Of a stretch of 64,000 nucleotides of DNA, positions 1 through 12,527 are shown one piece after another. Made by a program: the position numbers and the translations under genes. Below the pieces are notes generated by a model. The model ran no database searches. It was not told the DNA's origin and saw only the letters and a program-made list of their open reading frames with translations. The DNA is from Archegozetes longisetosus (taxonomy: Eukaryota > Arthropoda > Arachnida > Sarcoptiformes > Trhypochthoniidae), in contig JAEMBT020000008.1 in assembly GCA_018873245.2 (NCBI GenBank), forward strand, positions 10,519,172 through 10,583,171, read 5' to 3'. The first letter of the stretch is position 1, and each line of letters opens with the position of its first letter.

Positions 1-42
1 TAATTTTCGTTTTAATACTTTAGGGGCTTTAGAACTTCAAGT

Positions 43-141
43 TTATATTAATTGCTCTTCACTTTTAGGATTAAACCATTTTTCTGGTTTCTTCTTCAAC
101 CTTTCAGTCCTTCGGCAAAACACCATCTTCCAGTTAGGTAT
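43..141 (-). other. Short protein-like open frame, unproven
   Basis: A 32-codon stop-free minus-strand frame with an internal ATG. It is rich in Lys, Arg and Glu and includes RRTERLKKKPEKWFNPKSEE. No family is recognised and no splice signal decides its ends. Lys-rich frames are common by chance in A+T-rich DNA, so this is weak. Confidence 0.08.
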
Positions 142-1800
142 TCATGAATTTTGATATAAATCGTTTTCAATATTTCATTATTTATTAGACAAAAACTTTA
201 ATTTGTTCATCAATACGACTAAAAAAGTTTCATTTTAGGTCATTTAAAGTTTCATTTTCGGTCATTTTTAGAAATTTGCGATTGTTCCACAAATAGAAAA
301 CTTTTAAACTTGAGGTCCATTAAAAATAATTTATATATCATTCTTAGTTAACTATATATTTGAAACTTGAGGTCCTTTTAGAGATAGTATTTCTCGAGAA
401 ATTTATTTTCATTTTAAGGGAATCTGATATGATCTAAAATTTGAAAAAATAAAATCCAGTTTAGGAGAAAAGAATAATGACATTTTAATACAAATTGATT
501 CGTATTTTATTCTTTTAAATCCCCTGTTTGTCAATTGGACGTCTGATTAATTCTTACAAATGCTGTCATTTTTTATCCCTTTAAAGCCTATCCTCTTCTA
601 AACAATAGATTCAAATTCATAGTGAAATATACATTGTCTCTCATTTGACACAATAATTATAAAAAAGTGGTAAAAATTTGCTGCAGATGTGTCTCAGAGT
701 AAAAAAATCTCCTTTTAGAAATTAAAGCACTTAAGCATTATTTGATCGATTAATTTATTATTGAAACTTTTCTTTTTCACTATTATTTTACTCCAAATTT
801 AATTTTGATTGATTTTTATGCCAAAAGATAACACAAAAGAGTTTTTGAAACATGAGACTACTTAAGGTCTAGAATCAAATTCATGGACTTGAATATTGAA
901 CAAGTTCATAACTTTTAGATAGTGTTATAGTCTTTCGGCCAGTCCTTTAAAAGGTTTAATGTCTAAATCCATCAAAGATTAAAAGATGAATATTTTGATT
1001 CAAAACATTGATTGTTGAGTGAAAACTGATAATTGAAATTTGATTGTATATGATTTTATCTAATTATTTAATATTTTCATATGATGTCTGTATTACAACT
1101 AATCAAACACTTTGAGAATCAATTATCAAACATTTCTATTAAATAAACCTTATGTTCAAAATTTCATGTCTGGTTAGGCTAGAAAATAAGTCAAATGATA
1201 AGCCGAAAATCTTGCTGAAAATCTTGCCGAAAATCTTGACTAAAATATAACAGAATCTAATTAAGTTGAAGTTTATTTTCTTTAATAACAAACGATCTGA
1301 AAATTAATTGACAAAAGTTCTGAAATGAAAAACTTCTCAGTGTAAAGCAACAGTAGTTATAAAAGAAGAGATAATATTATGGACAAAAAGCTTATAAATC
1401 AAAAGAGAAATAATTATATGTTGACAAAATATTTGGAAAAGCTAGAAGCTGAAAATCTTATAGATTTGTGTATGGTTACAGTTCATAAATATTCATAGTT
1501 TCACTAGTATTCAAATAAATTTAGTCTTAAGCCTAAAAGTCTAAGTCTAAAAGTGAATTTCCTAAATATCCACTTAAATAACAATATTTTACACTAGTTT
1601 ACAAAATGAAGAATTGCTTCCTCAAGACACACAGTTTGATATATGGCAGTTATCGCCTTTAGCTATACATCTAGTCTTTCTTAGCCATTGATAGTAATAG
1701 AAAATAAAAGTTTTGTTAAGAAAACTAGAGTTTATTTCTAGCCGATTATACTTCCAGTACATTCGACTCAATTGGTCAAAGAAGAAAAATAGTCATCAAT
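142..1800. other. A+T-rich noncoding stretch
   Basis: No open frame or RNA gene is recognised. The only structure I see is the 12-bp tandem repeat at 1203-1238 and a loose 15-bp duplication built on CTAAAAGT near 1530-1555. Confidence 0.55.
1203..1238. repeat. 12-bp tandem repeat, 3 copies
   Basis: The unit CCGAAAATCTTG occurs three times in a row, the middle copy reading CTGAAAATCTTG. A fourth, decayed copy may follow. It lies in otherwise unremarkable A+T-rich DNA. Confidence 0.9.
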
Positions 1801-1824
1801 ATATTTGTTGGGGTCGAGCGCAAC

Positions 1825-1911
1825 ATGTCTTCGCAAGTGATGCGACTGATGGATGAGGCAATCCAGCAGTTGCTCCAAATAATAGACTTCACTAGGGTTG
1901 CCAACTCTCTC
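1825..1911 (+). other. G+C-elevated islet with ATG open frame, unproven
   Basis: An ATG at 1825 opens a frame whose first 28 codons lie in a patch clearly richer in G+C than the surroundings. That part includes MRLMDEAIQQLLQII, which could form an amphipathic helix. The frame then runs into Phe/Tyr-rich, background-like sequence up to a stop near 2040, so only the first part looks coding. No good donor site (GTRAGT) ends the islet. It could be a small exon, a relic, or chance; no family is recognised. Confidence 0.15.
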
Positions 1912-2388
1912 TATTTCTATACTATTTACTTACTTTCTAACTTTTACTTAGTCTCTTTTTTCAATGTCCATACTTTCCACTTTTATTTTGTTTTGCTTGA
2001 ATATTTAGAAAGCTTCAATAAATATTTGGTTTCTGAATGAATTTTTTGAACAATATTTCTGTTAGTTTTGTCTATAATGGGATTGAGTAGTAATAACATT
2101 AAGTTTGAAACGAGCAAATATAAAAATAAAATTTTAAGGTAAAAATAGGAAACTAATATAAAATACGTATAATAATAGTGGCAACCTTTAACTCAAACTG
2201 ACCCTCTCCTTTCTTTCTGGTACTCTTCTCTTGTTATTACAGTTACTCTTTATCAACCAAAGTGATTGAGAAAATAGATGTGAAACAAACTTTTCTTATA
2301 TTGTATATATTTTTGATTGATTTTCATAATAAAAACTAAACGACTAGTTGATAGAGTGAGAGAAAGTTTCTCAGGTTATCAAAGTGTT

Positions 2389-2439
2389 GAGGTGTTTTCT
2401 GAATTGAGGTGTTTTCTGAATTGAGGTGCTTTCTGAATT
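2389..2439. repeat. 17-bp tandem repeat, 3 copies
   Basis: The unit GAGGTGTTTTCTGAATT occurs three times; the third copy has one T to C change (GAGGTGCTTTCTGAATT). The near-identity suggests a recent local expansion. Confidence 0.93.
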
Positions 2440-2538
2440 GTTTTGTTAATAATTGATAGAAAACAGGCATTAGTTGTTACCCCGTTCTTCCTATAGCAAA
2501 TGATTACTGCTTCTGATTTAATAGAAAATTCTTCCAAA

Positions 2539-2598
2539 CAATCTATATACCAATCTATATACCAATCTATATACCAATCTATATATCAATCTATATAA
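2539..2598. repeat. 12-bp tandem repeat, 5 copies
   Basis: The unit CAATCTATATAC is repeated five times. The first three copies are identical and the last two vary only at their final bases. Confidence 0.94.
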
Positions 2599-4247
2599 TG
2601 ATCTTATGTTCAATTGAACTTTTGTTTTTCTTCTTCCTTAGTCAATTATTAGAAAGATAAGTATATTTTCTCTCAACTAATTGAACATATATTTTGTATA
2701 GTTTATAATTTTAGAAAATAATGCAATCAATTCCTTTAAATAAAAACACCTTCAGTTTCATATTATCGATTGTATAGTAGATTATATTGGGTAATGATTA
2801 GACATAGGAAAAAATGTTTTAATATCAAACATAGATATCATAAAAGTTAGATATAATAAAACTAAACTTGAATATATCTAAAAATAGTTTACATATGAAA
2901 AAGAGTAGATTCACATAAAACGTGAAATAATTCACGATTGAAATAATAACTCATATAATAAGTTATATAATACTAGAGATCAGTGGTGAGAAAAGCGTTA
3001 ACCACCATATTCTTATGGTTAGCCCTAAAGGAAACTAGAATCGAGTTTAGATTATTAAATTGGCGTTGCACCCTGGAACCCGATTATCGTTTCAACCTTT
3101 AATCCTTTTTTAAATCGTTAATCATTTTGAGGAGTGACACGGCGAGGTGACTAGGCGAGTTGAACGTTTATATTGTTGGTCGGTGCCGAATAAGCATCAC
3201 TTATATCTCATAGGGGTCTGTAATTCTCTACTAATACACTAGCGGTTTCTTCTGTTCTTTTTCAATAGAATATTTCTTCATCTTATATATACAGTTCATT
3301 ATTCTCTAAATAACAAAATTAATTACTTGATAATCACTTTAATCATTACTAATTGTTTCCTTTCTTTTTATTATTTTAGTCAATGTTTTTCAACTCTTCT
3401 CCCTCAGTCGTACACTTGAATGCAACCTGAAAAATAGGTTCATAGCTAAATAGATTTCTAACAAAATATCAAATTAATCCTATTAATAAGTATTATTTGA
3501 AAGCAACTTAATACTAATTTCTAAAAGATATTAAGAAAAGAGTAATAAGTTATAGAAAAATGCACAAAATATGTCTACAACTAAATAAATAAGATAAATA
3601 TGAGATAAGTAGTTCAGCTTGCAGACACAATAGTTGGCCTTACAATGATTCTCTAATTGATAAGATCTCGATTCACATGGAAATTATATTTCGATTAATT
3701 CCCATAGAAATCCTTTATTCACCCGAAAAACGGGGTTACAAAACAAGTAAACTATTATTCAATAGCCACAAATTTCTATAACAGACAATACTTTAATTGA
3801 TTCTATGGTCAGCAAAGTGTGGAATACAATAAATTATGAGCAGAGCGGAAGTTTTGCGGACAGCATCTGCGATGTGCTGATGGGTTAAGAGTACACAATA
3901 GCAAACGATTCCTGCTCGATGTGCCTTTTGTTGCGAAAGCTTGTGTCGATTCCCGACTCTAGATCTGACGATTGAGTAGTAATGATAAACTTTTGCTCTC
4001 AACTATAATTATCAACGGGTTATCACATTGAAAACACAGAGGAAGGAATTCAATTGACGGAAGCTTGAACTCTAGTTTTGGGTTACTATTCAAATTGTAG
4101 AGTTTGAACAACTTTTAGGGACCTATTCAAAACTCATTTGATTATATGTCTATTGAATTTGTAATATAACTGAAAAAAGTGTTTTTCTCGCAATTTTTGA
4201 TAGTCTTGCGCAAAATAATTTATTTAATATCAGAGTAAAAACTCCGA

Positions 4248-4278
4248 TTTGCCCAAAAACTTCCTGTTTTTGGGCAAA
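4248..4278. repeat. Perfect 13-bp hairpin, 5-nt loop
   Basis: TTTGCCCAAAAAC at 4248-4260 is followed by the loop TTCCT and the exact complement GTTTTTGGGCAAA at 4266-4278. The stem is much longer than expected at random. There is no U-run typical of a bacterial terminator, and the eukaryotic setting makes that reading irrelevant. It could be a miniature-element relic or a transcribed stem-loop. Confidence 0.9.
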
Positions 4279-5001
4279 AATTTCTCATTACATGGTAAGA
4301 AAAGTTTTGAGGCATTCTATAATAAAAACGTGAAAAATATTTTGCGATTAGATGTTGAAAAAATTTGATTAAAAAGCAGACCCTTTAGAACTAATATTCT
4401 GATTGATCAAAAATTAGTTGAAAAGAAGTAAAGAGGAGCGTTTGGAAAAATGTATGAAAAGATGAAGAAAAAAAAAAGAAATTACAATTTTAAATCAATT
4501 TACTAGTAAAGTAAAGTTGAAAAGTAGTTATTTCTGTATAAAGACAAGGAAGAGATGATTTAAAAGTTATCCGTTTTATTATATTCAGTACTGAAAGAAA
4601 ACTACTCAAGTTGTAAGTGTATTAAATAATAAGAGGTTTATTAATGATTGAACACATCACAAACTAAACTATTTTCACCATCAATTCAAGAGTCAATGTC
4701 TCATCCAATGGATGATAAATACTTAGACCTTAAAGTGCTATTGAAAAGTTGAGCTAATGTTATATTTAGAAATGGGTTTATGGAAGTAGTGCCGCCAGTT
4801 TTCGTATCATTCAAAATGTCGTGTCCAATTGTTGCCGCAAGACAAATTACCACCAATGCATTTCAAACTTACCTCCTAATCAATTCCTATCTATGAGAAT
4901 GATTAATGTCTTCTTAATTAAGTGCATGTATTTCTTGTTAAGCGATATTTTATTGCTTAAGTCTTTTTCACCACATTTTTCTGTTTCTTTCTTTCTCTCT
5001 T

Positions 5002-5003
<2 letters not shown>

Positions 5004-5045
<42 letters not shown>
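5004..5045. repeat. CT microsatellite, about 42 bp
   Basis: An uninterrupted (TC)n tract of about 21 repeats preceded by an impure pyrimidine run (4983-5003). An 85-codon plus-strand frame across it encodes a Ser-Leu repeat and is an artefact of the tract. Confidence 0.97.
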
Positions 5046-5048
<3 letters not shown>

Positions 5049-5351
5049 TTACCATTACTAAATCGACTTAAGAATTAAAAGAATGCTTGCTTTTTCGCCG
5101 TTGGATTAAATATTTGTCTGATTTCTCGCTTTGATATACATTTCGATTTATGTATGACTTGAACTGTTTTCCTTATGGAATAGCTTTTTTTGTTTCATTC
5201 AATCGCGCAATAGTTTTTGTTCTGGAAACATATACTCTTTCTTAGAAAAACATATTCTTCTAGTATTAAATCCCTTTTTAGGTCATACCCAACCAATAAT
5301 GATTTGATTTGAGCTGAAAGCTATGTATTCTCCAAAAATCACTCCTCACTT

Positions 5352-5419
5352 TAGTATGGTCATATTTTTAGTATGCTCATATTTTTAGTATGCTCATATT
5401 TTTAGTATGCTCATATTGT
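5352..5419. repeat. 17-bp tandem repeat, 4 copies
   Basis: The unit TAGTATGCTCATATTTT occurs four times with one change each in the first (GG for GC) and last copies. It is one of three unrelated 17-bp arrays in the window. Confidence 0.93.
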
Positions 5420-7034
5420 TTGCTGTTGTATTGAGGGATTAATTGAGGATAAAATTAGAATTTTGCTTCAAAACAGCTCAAGTAACTTAACAATTTTCAG
5501 TCCAATATCTGACAAGCATAAGATTGAATTGCAAGCCATTATCTAATGGCACATATTTGATCACCTAATCCTACATAACATTTTTGCATATAGATAACAA
5601 CAGACTTTTATGAATAGATTTCTTTATTCATAACAAAAGCATTTGACCCTAAAAGAGCATAACATATCGCTAGAAAAATAGACAGCATTTGCTATTCGAT
5701 GAAAACTATATATCCTTAGAAAAAAGGTGCATTTTTCAACTCCCCTATTGATGTTTAGATCTGTCATTGCTATCAAGACTGCATATCAAGTTACCTATTG
5801 ATGCTTTCTACTCTCCATCCTTAACAGTGGTGTTCATTTGAGAAAGAAGCCCACCTTTTTCTCTAAAATGGTTATTCGCATCATGTTAAACGTTGGTATG
5901 TTTTTAGTTAGGTATCAATAATCCATATGTCATGATAGGATGAGTAGTTTTTTCTTCTTTTTCGGCTAACATCAAACGTTTAGGTGCAGCTGATTGTTTG
6001 GGGCTAAACATTTTCTATCAATTGTCTCACTGATATGTTATTTAAACCAATACTATTCTAAATTGTTAGGTTTCCGCTCATTTTTTAATCTTCCGTCAAA
6101 TCAATAGCATTTATTGTGTTAAATGTCTATAGAAATAGTCTCTATTTTGACACCTAACAAGTTATTTGATTAAAACTTCATAATTGATAGCTCTATGCAT
6201 GGATAAAACGTTGCGACCCAATTCTGACCCCAACTTTTAGTCATTCATAATTTAATTAAAGCAACCAATAACTGCATCAAAAACTGTTCGTTGAAAACCA
6301 GAAACAAATATACGTTATGTAATCAAATCCTATTTTGTTTGCTGAAAATCTATAAGTATTTTCTTATTTCATTTATCACTTCAGTTGACAACTTATAAAC
6401 ACTGTTTCATTTAATAAATATGCATCAAATTTATCGAAATTATATCAAAACAATTGGCGACAATAATGCACTCAGTAATTGAGAAAAATATATAAGTCAT
6501 AGAATCGATGTCAAGTAAGTATATATAGCTTATATATATTTCTAGCAACGAAAAAATGCTTTAATATCGAAATTCATTTGATTAGGTATTCAGAGCCCAT
6601 GCTCGACAGTAATCCTGTTTTAAGCTGCAGACTAAATTTCACAATTTATTATTAATTATCTGCTATTTTCTGCTATCAATCAGACATATGATAGCTATCG
6701 GTGAATATCGTGTTACTCATCATTTCAACGATTTATATCTGAAATTATTTATTTTTTAGTGTCAAAATGTGAGAGAAAGACAGGAGAGAATTATATTAAA
6801 TTCATTTTGATTAGTAACAAATCTCATATTGAAAGGAGAAATGCAATATTTTATAGCAGAATATTATAAATATCTTTCTTTAATATCTCACATGACAAAT
6901 ATTTCAACTATTCAAAAATTGTTGGACAGCTATCAACTTTTTGCATAATTGAACGCATAACACAAATTGATGTCAGTCTTCAGAACAATTTCATTATAAT
7001 CAAATAATAATGGTAAGTTTACTCCATCCTATTG

Positions 7035-7104
7035 AATCCGATTGGACTGAACAACTGTTCAATCGGATTGGGCTGAACAGCTATTGAATCCGAGAATCCG
7101 ATTG
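7035..7104. repeat. Mixed direct and inverted repeat
   Basis: AATCCGATTG occurs at 7035-7044 and 7095-7104, and its exact complement CAATCGGATT at 7060-7069, so the first pair can fold. The spacers are also related: GGACTGAACAACT and GGGCTGAACAGCT. It overlaps the start of the open frame described next. Confidence 0.88.
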
Positions 7105-7296
7105 CGCCAAACAACCCAAACAACTATTCCAATAAATATAGATTTTCATGTCGATCAAACATTTTTTGCCATTGTTTCAATCCTGTCTGGAATTGGTTTT
7201 CTCTTAGAGTGCTGTCAACATTTAGCTGTCAGATCTCTTATAAATATGACCACAGCTGTGGATTGTATTATTCTAAGCATTGATTTTGGCGTCTAA
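7051..7296 (+). other. 81-codon open frame with hydrophobic segment, unproven
   Basis: A stop-to-stop frame of 81 codons in a patch richer in G+C than its flanks. A likely membrane-spanning segment, TFFAIVSILSGIGFLL, lies near codons 44-59 and is followed by paired Cys (ECCQH). There is no ATG near the start; the first plausible entry is an acceptor-like AATATAG at about 7136-7142. No family is recognised. The balanced composition argues mildly for coding, but the length is within chance expectation for this window. Confidence 0.18.
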
Positions 7297-7299
7297 TGC

Positions 7300-9810
7300 A
7301 ATCTTTTCTAATAATAAGTTTTTACCAAATCCTGAGAATTCTAACATTTGCTAAACAAGTTGTGTCACAATTAGTTTTTCTTCATTAATAAATCATATTT
7401 TAATCATATTTTAATCATATTCAGTGATAATTAGTTTTTGTTTAAATCGAATTATAAGATAACTATTAGGTTCAAACTTATAATATATAAGTTCATAAAC
7501 CTATCACTACTAGTGGCCCCAAAACTCATAATTCACGCAAGTTTTTGATGTGAATGAACAGAATTCTCAAGAGAAATAAATAGTTTTCTTTACAACTTTA
7601 TTCGATAGTTAACTATTACGGAAAAAAAATCTTTTTTGGATATATTTATGATTAATCCCTATTTAAGTTTTGATTTAATCTGGTAAAAAATTCTTAAATT
7701 GTGGCATTTAGCTGGATTTTAACGTGAATGAATTTTGTATTTTTTATCTTTTTCTTATCATTTAGAAAGCGCTACCGAAAATGCCCTCAAGAAATATCTT
7801 TAAAATAAAAACTTATATCAAATCGAGAAATCGTGAGCACAATAATTAAGACCATAGTATTAAAACTGACTAATTTCTAGTTAGTTCTCCTTTATTAACC
7901 ATTTGTTTTTTTATTCAACAGTTCAGCCAAACCTAACGTTAGACTTTGATTTGCAACTTATTCACTCATCTAATGGTTTGCATGTCTAGAGACCATTAAA
8001 TAGTTTGATATTTAAATTTTTAGTTTTTGTAGTTTTGATTGTTTTCTAATCGCGTGATAACATGAAAAGTGCCAACTGTAAATGAGAGACTTTTCCGGTC
8101 CTAAAGCTCTTAGATGTCTCAAAGATATGAAAACTTCTATAAGATTTAAGTCTTTAAGATTTACAAAACTGGACAAAACTTGATTTTCTAATAATTTCTA
8201 GTCTTTTGTCACTTAAAAATCAAGGGCTTTAGACTTGAAAAAATCAGTGAAAGATAAACTTTTCTGAGAAACATGTGGACATGATTTTCGGTTAAAGACA
8301 GCTTTTAAATTACCGGAAATGGTTTTATTATTCAAAACAAATGAGACCTAAGATTTGAAGCTAATAAATAGAAAGAAAAAATAATACAAGATGACGATTT
8401 CTGGAACTCTATCTTAACTATGTTAAGACTTAAGACAGTAACACTATCTTAACTATCTTAAGACTTAAGACCGGTCATAATTGATAAATTGCAGGCAAAA
8501 TATCACTTCAAACTCATATATGACTATCTTTGCAAGAAAACAGTATTAATTTAATTTTGACACAAGCAATATGTCATTAGATAATAAATAATTTAATAAT
8601 ACTTATTATAGAAACATAACTATTTAAAAAGTTAGCTTTATATATAAGATTGATGTTTATTCATAACTATATATATTGTAGTGTATAAACAGATAAATTA
8701 TAAAACAGTTTTACTTAACTTCTCACTATTGAAAAGGTAATGAAAAATGTTTGAAACGTTATCTTTTCCATCTATATTAGTCTGGAAGAGAGTTGGATAG
8801 AAAGTGTAAAAAATAGTTTGTTTCAAAGTCGCTATTATTTATTACCTGTTTGCCCAAAAGGCAACTGGCAGCTATACCTTAGACCTTATAATTAACTCGA
8901 TATTATAAACCCAGTCACTTATGATTTTTTAACCCTTTAATGATTTTTTATCAGGTTTTATGACTTTTTAAAATTTTTTTATTCCACAGTTTATTAATTT
9001 TTGGATAATAGAAATTAATTTCCACTCAAAAGAGAAAGAGTTGATCAATTATTTTCGTTCAAAAATATTAATCAACACAACTTTTTTGGTCATAGAGTTG
9101 GTTGTATTTTATACTCAAATAAGTTTAATAACAAAAATGTGCGCAAAACTTGTGATTAAAATTTTGAACAAACAGATTATTTTTAAAAACTTTTGAACAC
9201 TATAGAAGGAGAAAGTGTTGAAAACATGGTACTTATGAAAATTTTCATAAAGTTTTGAAAAATTGTTCAACAACCATCTACTTTTGAAAAAAATACTATC
9301 AAATGAAAATATTTCAGGTGAACAACGAAAATTTATAAATTAAAGCTTTATTTATTTGCAAGAATAATATAATTTTTATTATTGAGTTATTCGTGTCTTC
9401 AGGTTACTTAAAGAATAAATAAATGAGCCATAAATATGATTTATACAGACTTTAAAACTTTCATTCTCATTCCAGTCAGATATGAGTCTTTCAGACTAGA
9501 AATAGCGTCAAGTTATGGTTCTAAAGAAGTTTTTTGATAAACTTTATTCGCCCACTAATACTGATTACATTCAGATTAAAAAATGTTTCGCTATTTCATT
9601 TTAACTAACGAATAATAAATGCTTCATCACTTCAATTAAAGTCAATTTTGAAAGTCTTCAAATTTCAACTTTTCATTAGACATCTCATAGGTTTGTGATG
9701 GTTTGTGATGAATAGAACAATCATACCATCTCTTCAGTTCAATGCAATTCAAATTCAAGTGTATAAAAACAAGTTTGAAGCCTATTCAACAAATTTGTCA
9801 AATTAGTAGA
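7300..9810. other. A+T-rich noncoding stretch
   Basis: No gene is recognised. It holds an 11-bp repeat (AATCATATTTT, about three copies at 7391-7421) and the 28-bp duplication at 8409-8471. The rest shows only scattered A and T runs. Confidence 0.55.
8409..8471. repeat. 28-bp direct duplication rich in CTTAAG
   Basis: Two 28-bp copies (8409-8436 and 8444-8471) differ at one base. Each begins CTATCTTAACTAT and contains TTAAGACTTAAGAC, which is itself partly palindromic. A related TTTAAGTCTTTAAGA lies about 260 bp upstream at 8145-8159. Confidence 0.88.
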
Positions 9811-9817
9811 AAAATGA

Positions 9818-10160
9818 GAAAAACAAAGAGAAAAGCAAGAAAAGAATGAGATATTAGAAAAGCTCAGGTTAGAAGAAGAGTCCGGGAAGTGTTTGAGTTG
9901 TCAGTGTATTATTAGAGAGGCGGTGATCACAAGCTATACCACCAAATCGACAACAATATCCTTAAAGACCAGGTATGTTATACCTGTTTTTTATCTATCG
10001 TGTTCCTCATCCCCTTTCATGGATCCAATTTTGCCCTCAAGTCTGAAAGCACGCAAAAATTCAGCCTATCTTAGGTGAAAGGTTGACGCGCAAATTGACC
10101 CTCGACCTTAACAATCATCGCAGTGATGAATGGTGTTTATGGCATGAGAGAGCCCTATGA
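9818..10160 (+). other. G+C-elevated islet with two shifted open frames; possible decayed coding sequence
   Basis: Frame 1 (9818-10079) runs 86 codons without a stop. It is Lys/Glu/Gln-rich at first, then reads LEEESGKCLSCQCIIREAV, with a CxxC pair. A good donor, ACCAG|GTATGT, falls at 9972/9973. Frame 2 (10047-10160) overlaps it in another phase and includes LTLDLNNHRSDEWCLW before a stop. An acceptor-like AAATTCAG precedes 10064, but joining it to the donor puts the frame out of phase. Either two exons are mis-joined by eye, or this is a frameshifted relic of a gene or retroelement. No family is recognised with confidence. Confidence 0.2.
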
Positions 10161-11760
10161 ATTACATGTTCTTATGTAAAAAAGCTCCACTGCAGACGAT
10201 TATCAATTTTTTAAGTTCTATTTTTTGGCATCTCTTCAGTTGTTGTGTAAGATGTTTTGCGATCTGATTGAAAGGTTGCCAACAAGGGCTTAAAGATGGC
10301 TATTTGTAAGAATGTTTTAAGCCGTTGTTGTGAAACTATTATTATAGTGAAGGGTGAAAGCTGCTAGCTAAGTATGCTAGCTAAGTATGCTAGCTTAGTA
10401 TTAAACCTGAGTTTAATGCATGAAATTTTTCAAATAGATCATGTATTACTTGAAATGTTGATTTGAAATTTTCAATTTAAATATATTAATAAATTACTTT
10501 TTCCACCTCTCCTATTGAATATTTAAGTATTTTCTTTATTAATTCATAGATTCGTTGATAAGAGATCTTAAGTATTATATTAAATTTTAACAAAAAAGGA
10601 GCCAAAACAATAACTATTAATCTAAGGATAAACTAAATTAACTATTTATTACTTTTTCATAATTAAGCAGCACTTCAAACAAAAATTGATAATACACTAA
10701 ATAATTACTTAACTATCAGATAAGATAACAAACTGTTCTTAACTAATAATAACAGTTTTTATAATAATGGCAAACAGAAAATTTTAGCTAAGCTTTTATA
10801 TGGATTTCAGGTAGATTTCAGGTAAATTTGAGTCAATCTTCAGTTTGATAGTTTGATACAGGTACAGAACGTTTATAGACATAAGACTGGAGACACGTAT
10901 AGAAGTAGAACAAGTTTTGAGCAGTAGTAAAACATAATATGATCTGGTAGATCTATTTAGCAAAACAGAGAATAGAGAGTGGAAAAAGCATAAATAGATT
11001 ACTACTATTGGTTAGTAAAAAGCATAGCGTTTACCAGATGCCAACTAAAAATACTTCAAACTAAATAGTCTATTGTGTGCTAGATCTTAAGTGGTGCCCC
11101 TTAGCTAAGTGGACCTGAGGTGAGCATGTATTGAAAAATACTACTTATCCTCTTACTTTTGGCTCATTTGTTTAGTGCTAGCAATTGTTTAGGAGTAGGA
11201 AAAAGGAATCATTTAAATGCAAATAAATGCCACCGAATGGTTGTATTAGTTTTGTTTTTCGTTCCTCTTTAAAGTATTGCTAATGGGATATAATAGCGAA
11301 TAATAATAAAAATCTTCTTCTAGTTCTAGTGATTTATTAGCTTGAGCTTAGTTTTTATTATTATTTAACGCTCGCGTTTTCTATAAATCACTATTTGGTT
11401 TGGTTTTTATGCTCAAAAAACATTCTTAATTACTCATCCTATTTGAATAAGTTTCCCCTTATGGTTGTTATCGATATAATTAAACCATCTGTTCAAAGAA
11501 CAATATAAGTCACAGTATTTCATAGCATTCGCTTACCATCATCTGTGAAAAACTCATTGTTATTAATCTTAATTTTAACTAACTAAAAGCTATCGATATA
11601 AAAGATATAGAAATGAATTGATGAGAAAAGTTTTAGTGTAACATCAAAATTATCACAAACTTAAACGATTAGTGACTTATCCGTTCAAAAGATAATAATA
11701 TATAATGAAAGAATTGGCTCTAATTTGTCGACGCCAATTGCTAAGTCAGACTATCAGTAC
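10161..11760. other. A+T-rich noncoding stretch
   Basis: No gene is recognised apart from the 13-bp repeat at 10363-10401 and a short TTTCAGGTA duplication near 10805-10823. A patch at 11085-11120 is slightly G+C-richer but has no readable frame. Confidence 0.55.
10363..10401. repeat. 13-bp tandem repeat, 3 copies, with GCTAGC core
   Basis: GCTAGCTAAGTAT occurs three times, the last copy with one change. The unit holds the palindrome GCTAGC, shared with another 13-bp triplet at 61401-61439. Confidence 0.92.
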
Positions 11761-11763
11761 TAA

Positions 11764-12084
11764 TCATCGGAAGCATTGTTGCAAAAAATAGTTAGCAAAC
11801 CCATAAGAAACGTAAATCATGTTTCAATTGACGCGTTTTACTTTTATACAGCCAAAAAAGTTTCTCATCAGAATATTCGCACGCATCATATCACTCAAGA
11901 TGACATTAAGAATCACATTAAACTTGTTGGTGCGCATCTACTAGTCTTTGAAACAAAGTGTGAGTTTAATCGAAGGAAAACAATAGAAAATATGTATATT
12001 TGTTATATCGCGTTAATAAATCATTTAATAATAGGTAGCAATAAATGGTACTTCTTATGTATATTAAACTATCATACAATCTGA
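11764..12084 (+). other. 106-codon open frame, probably chance
   Basis: The longest non-repetitive stop-free run in the window. It starts right after a TAA, has no ATG near its start (first candidate a TTG), and includes HIKLVGAHLLVFETKC. Composition is fairly balanced in the first 75 codons and becomes Ile/Tyr/Asn-rich, background-like, towards the end. A donor-like GTGAGT lies near 11959. About one run of this length is expected by chance in 64 kb at this composition, so length alone is no evidence. Confidence 0.15.
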
Positions 12085-12527
12085 TAAAAACAGATTTCGA
12101 ATACGTTATTTATACTTAAACTGACTCCTTATGATAGAGTGTAAACCAGAGATTCTATTATAACTAGTCTTCATTACTGATAATGAGCGATATTTTTCAG
12201 AACTTGTCAATTATAGCTGCAAGTAGTTGTAATCATGCTATGGATGAAACTTTTAAGTAGACTAGTAATAGGACACCAAATATTAAAATACTAATAAAAA
12301 CATAATAACTTTATAGTAATCTTTTAAAAGCATACATTTTCATAACAGAATATTCTCTGAATATTGCCCGATTTTTCAACTCGTATTATGATCAATTTTG
12401 TTAACAAGCCGTCTATTAAAAATACATTAGTCTAGATATCAGTTTATGAGTACTAAAAGTGCATCTGATTTCCCTTATGTATAGCTTATATAATAGTTTT
12501 GAATATGGAACAAAGAGATAGAGATAG

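Larger units (their letters stand above)
1912..7030. other. A+T-rich noncoding stretch with small repeats
   Basis: No gene is recognised. It holds three tandem repeats, a CT microsatellite, a 12-bp palindrome (GTTCAATTGAAC at 2608-2619) and a strong hairpin, each listed separately. A slightly G+C-richer patch at about 2980-3230 contains GTGGT/ACCAC and TAACCA/TGGTTA inverted pairs but no readable gene or tRNA. Confidence 0.5.

Noticed and set aside
4821..5078. 85-codon plus-strand frame with a Ser-Leu run
   Set aside because: It is the CT microsatellite translated; the remainder is background composition.
9973..10063. 91-bp GTATGT...TTCAG intron joining the two frames of the 9.8-10.2 kb islet
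   Set aside because: Joining at these sites puts the second part out of phase and meets TAG at the third codon.
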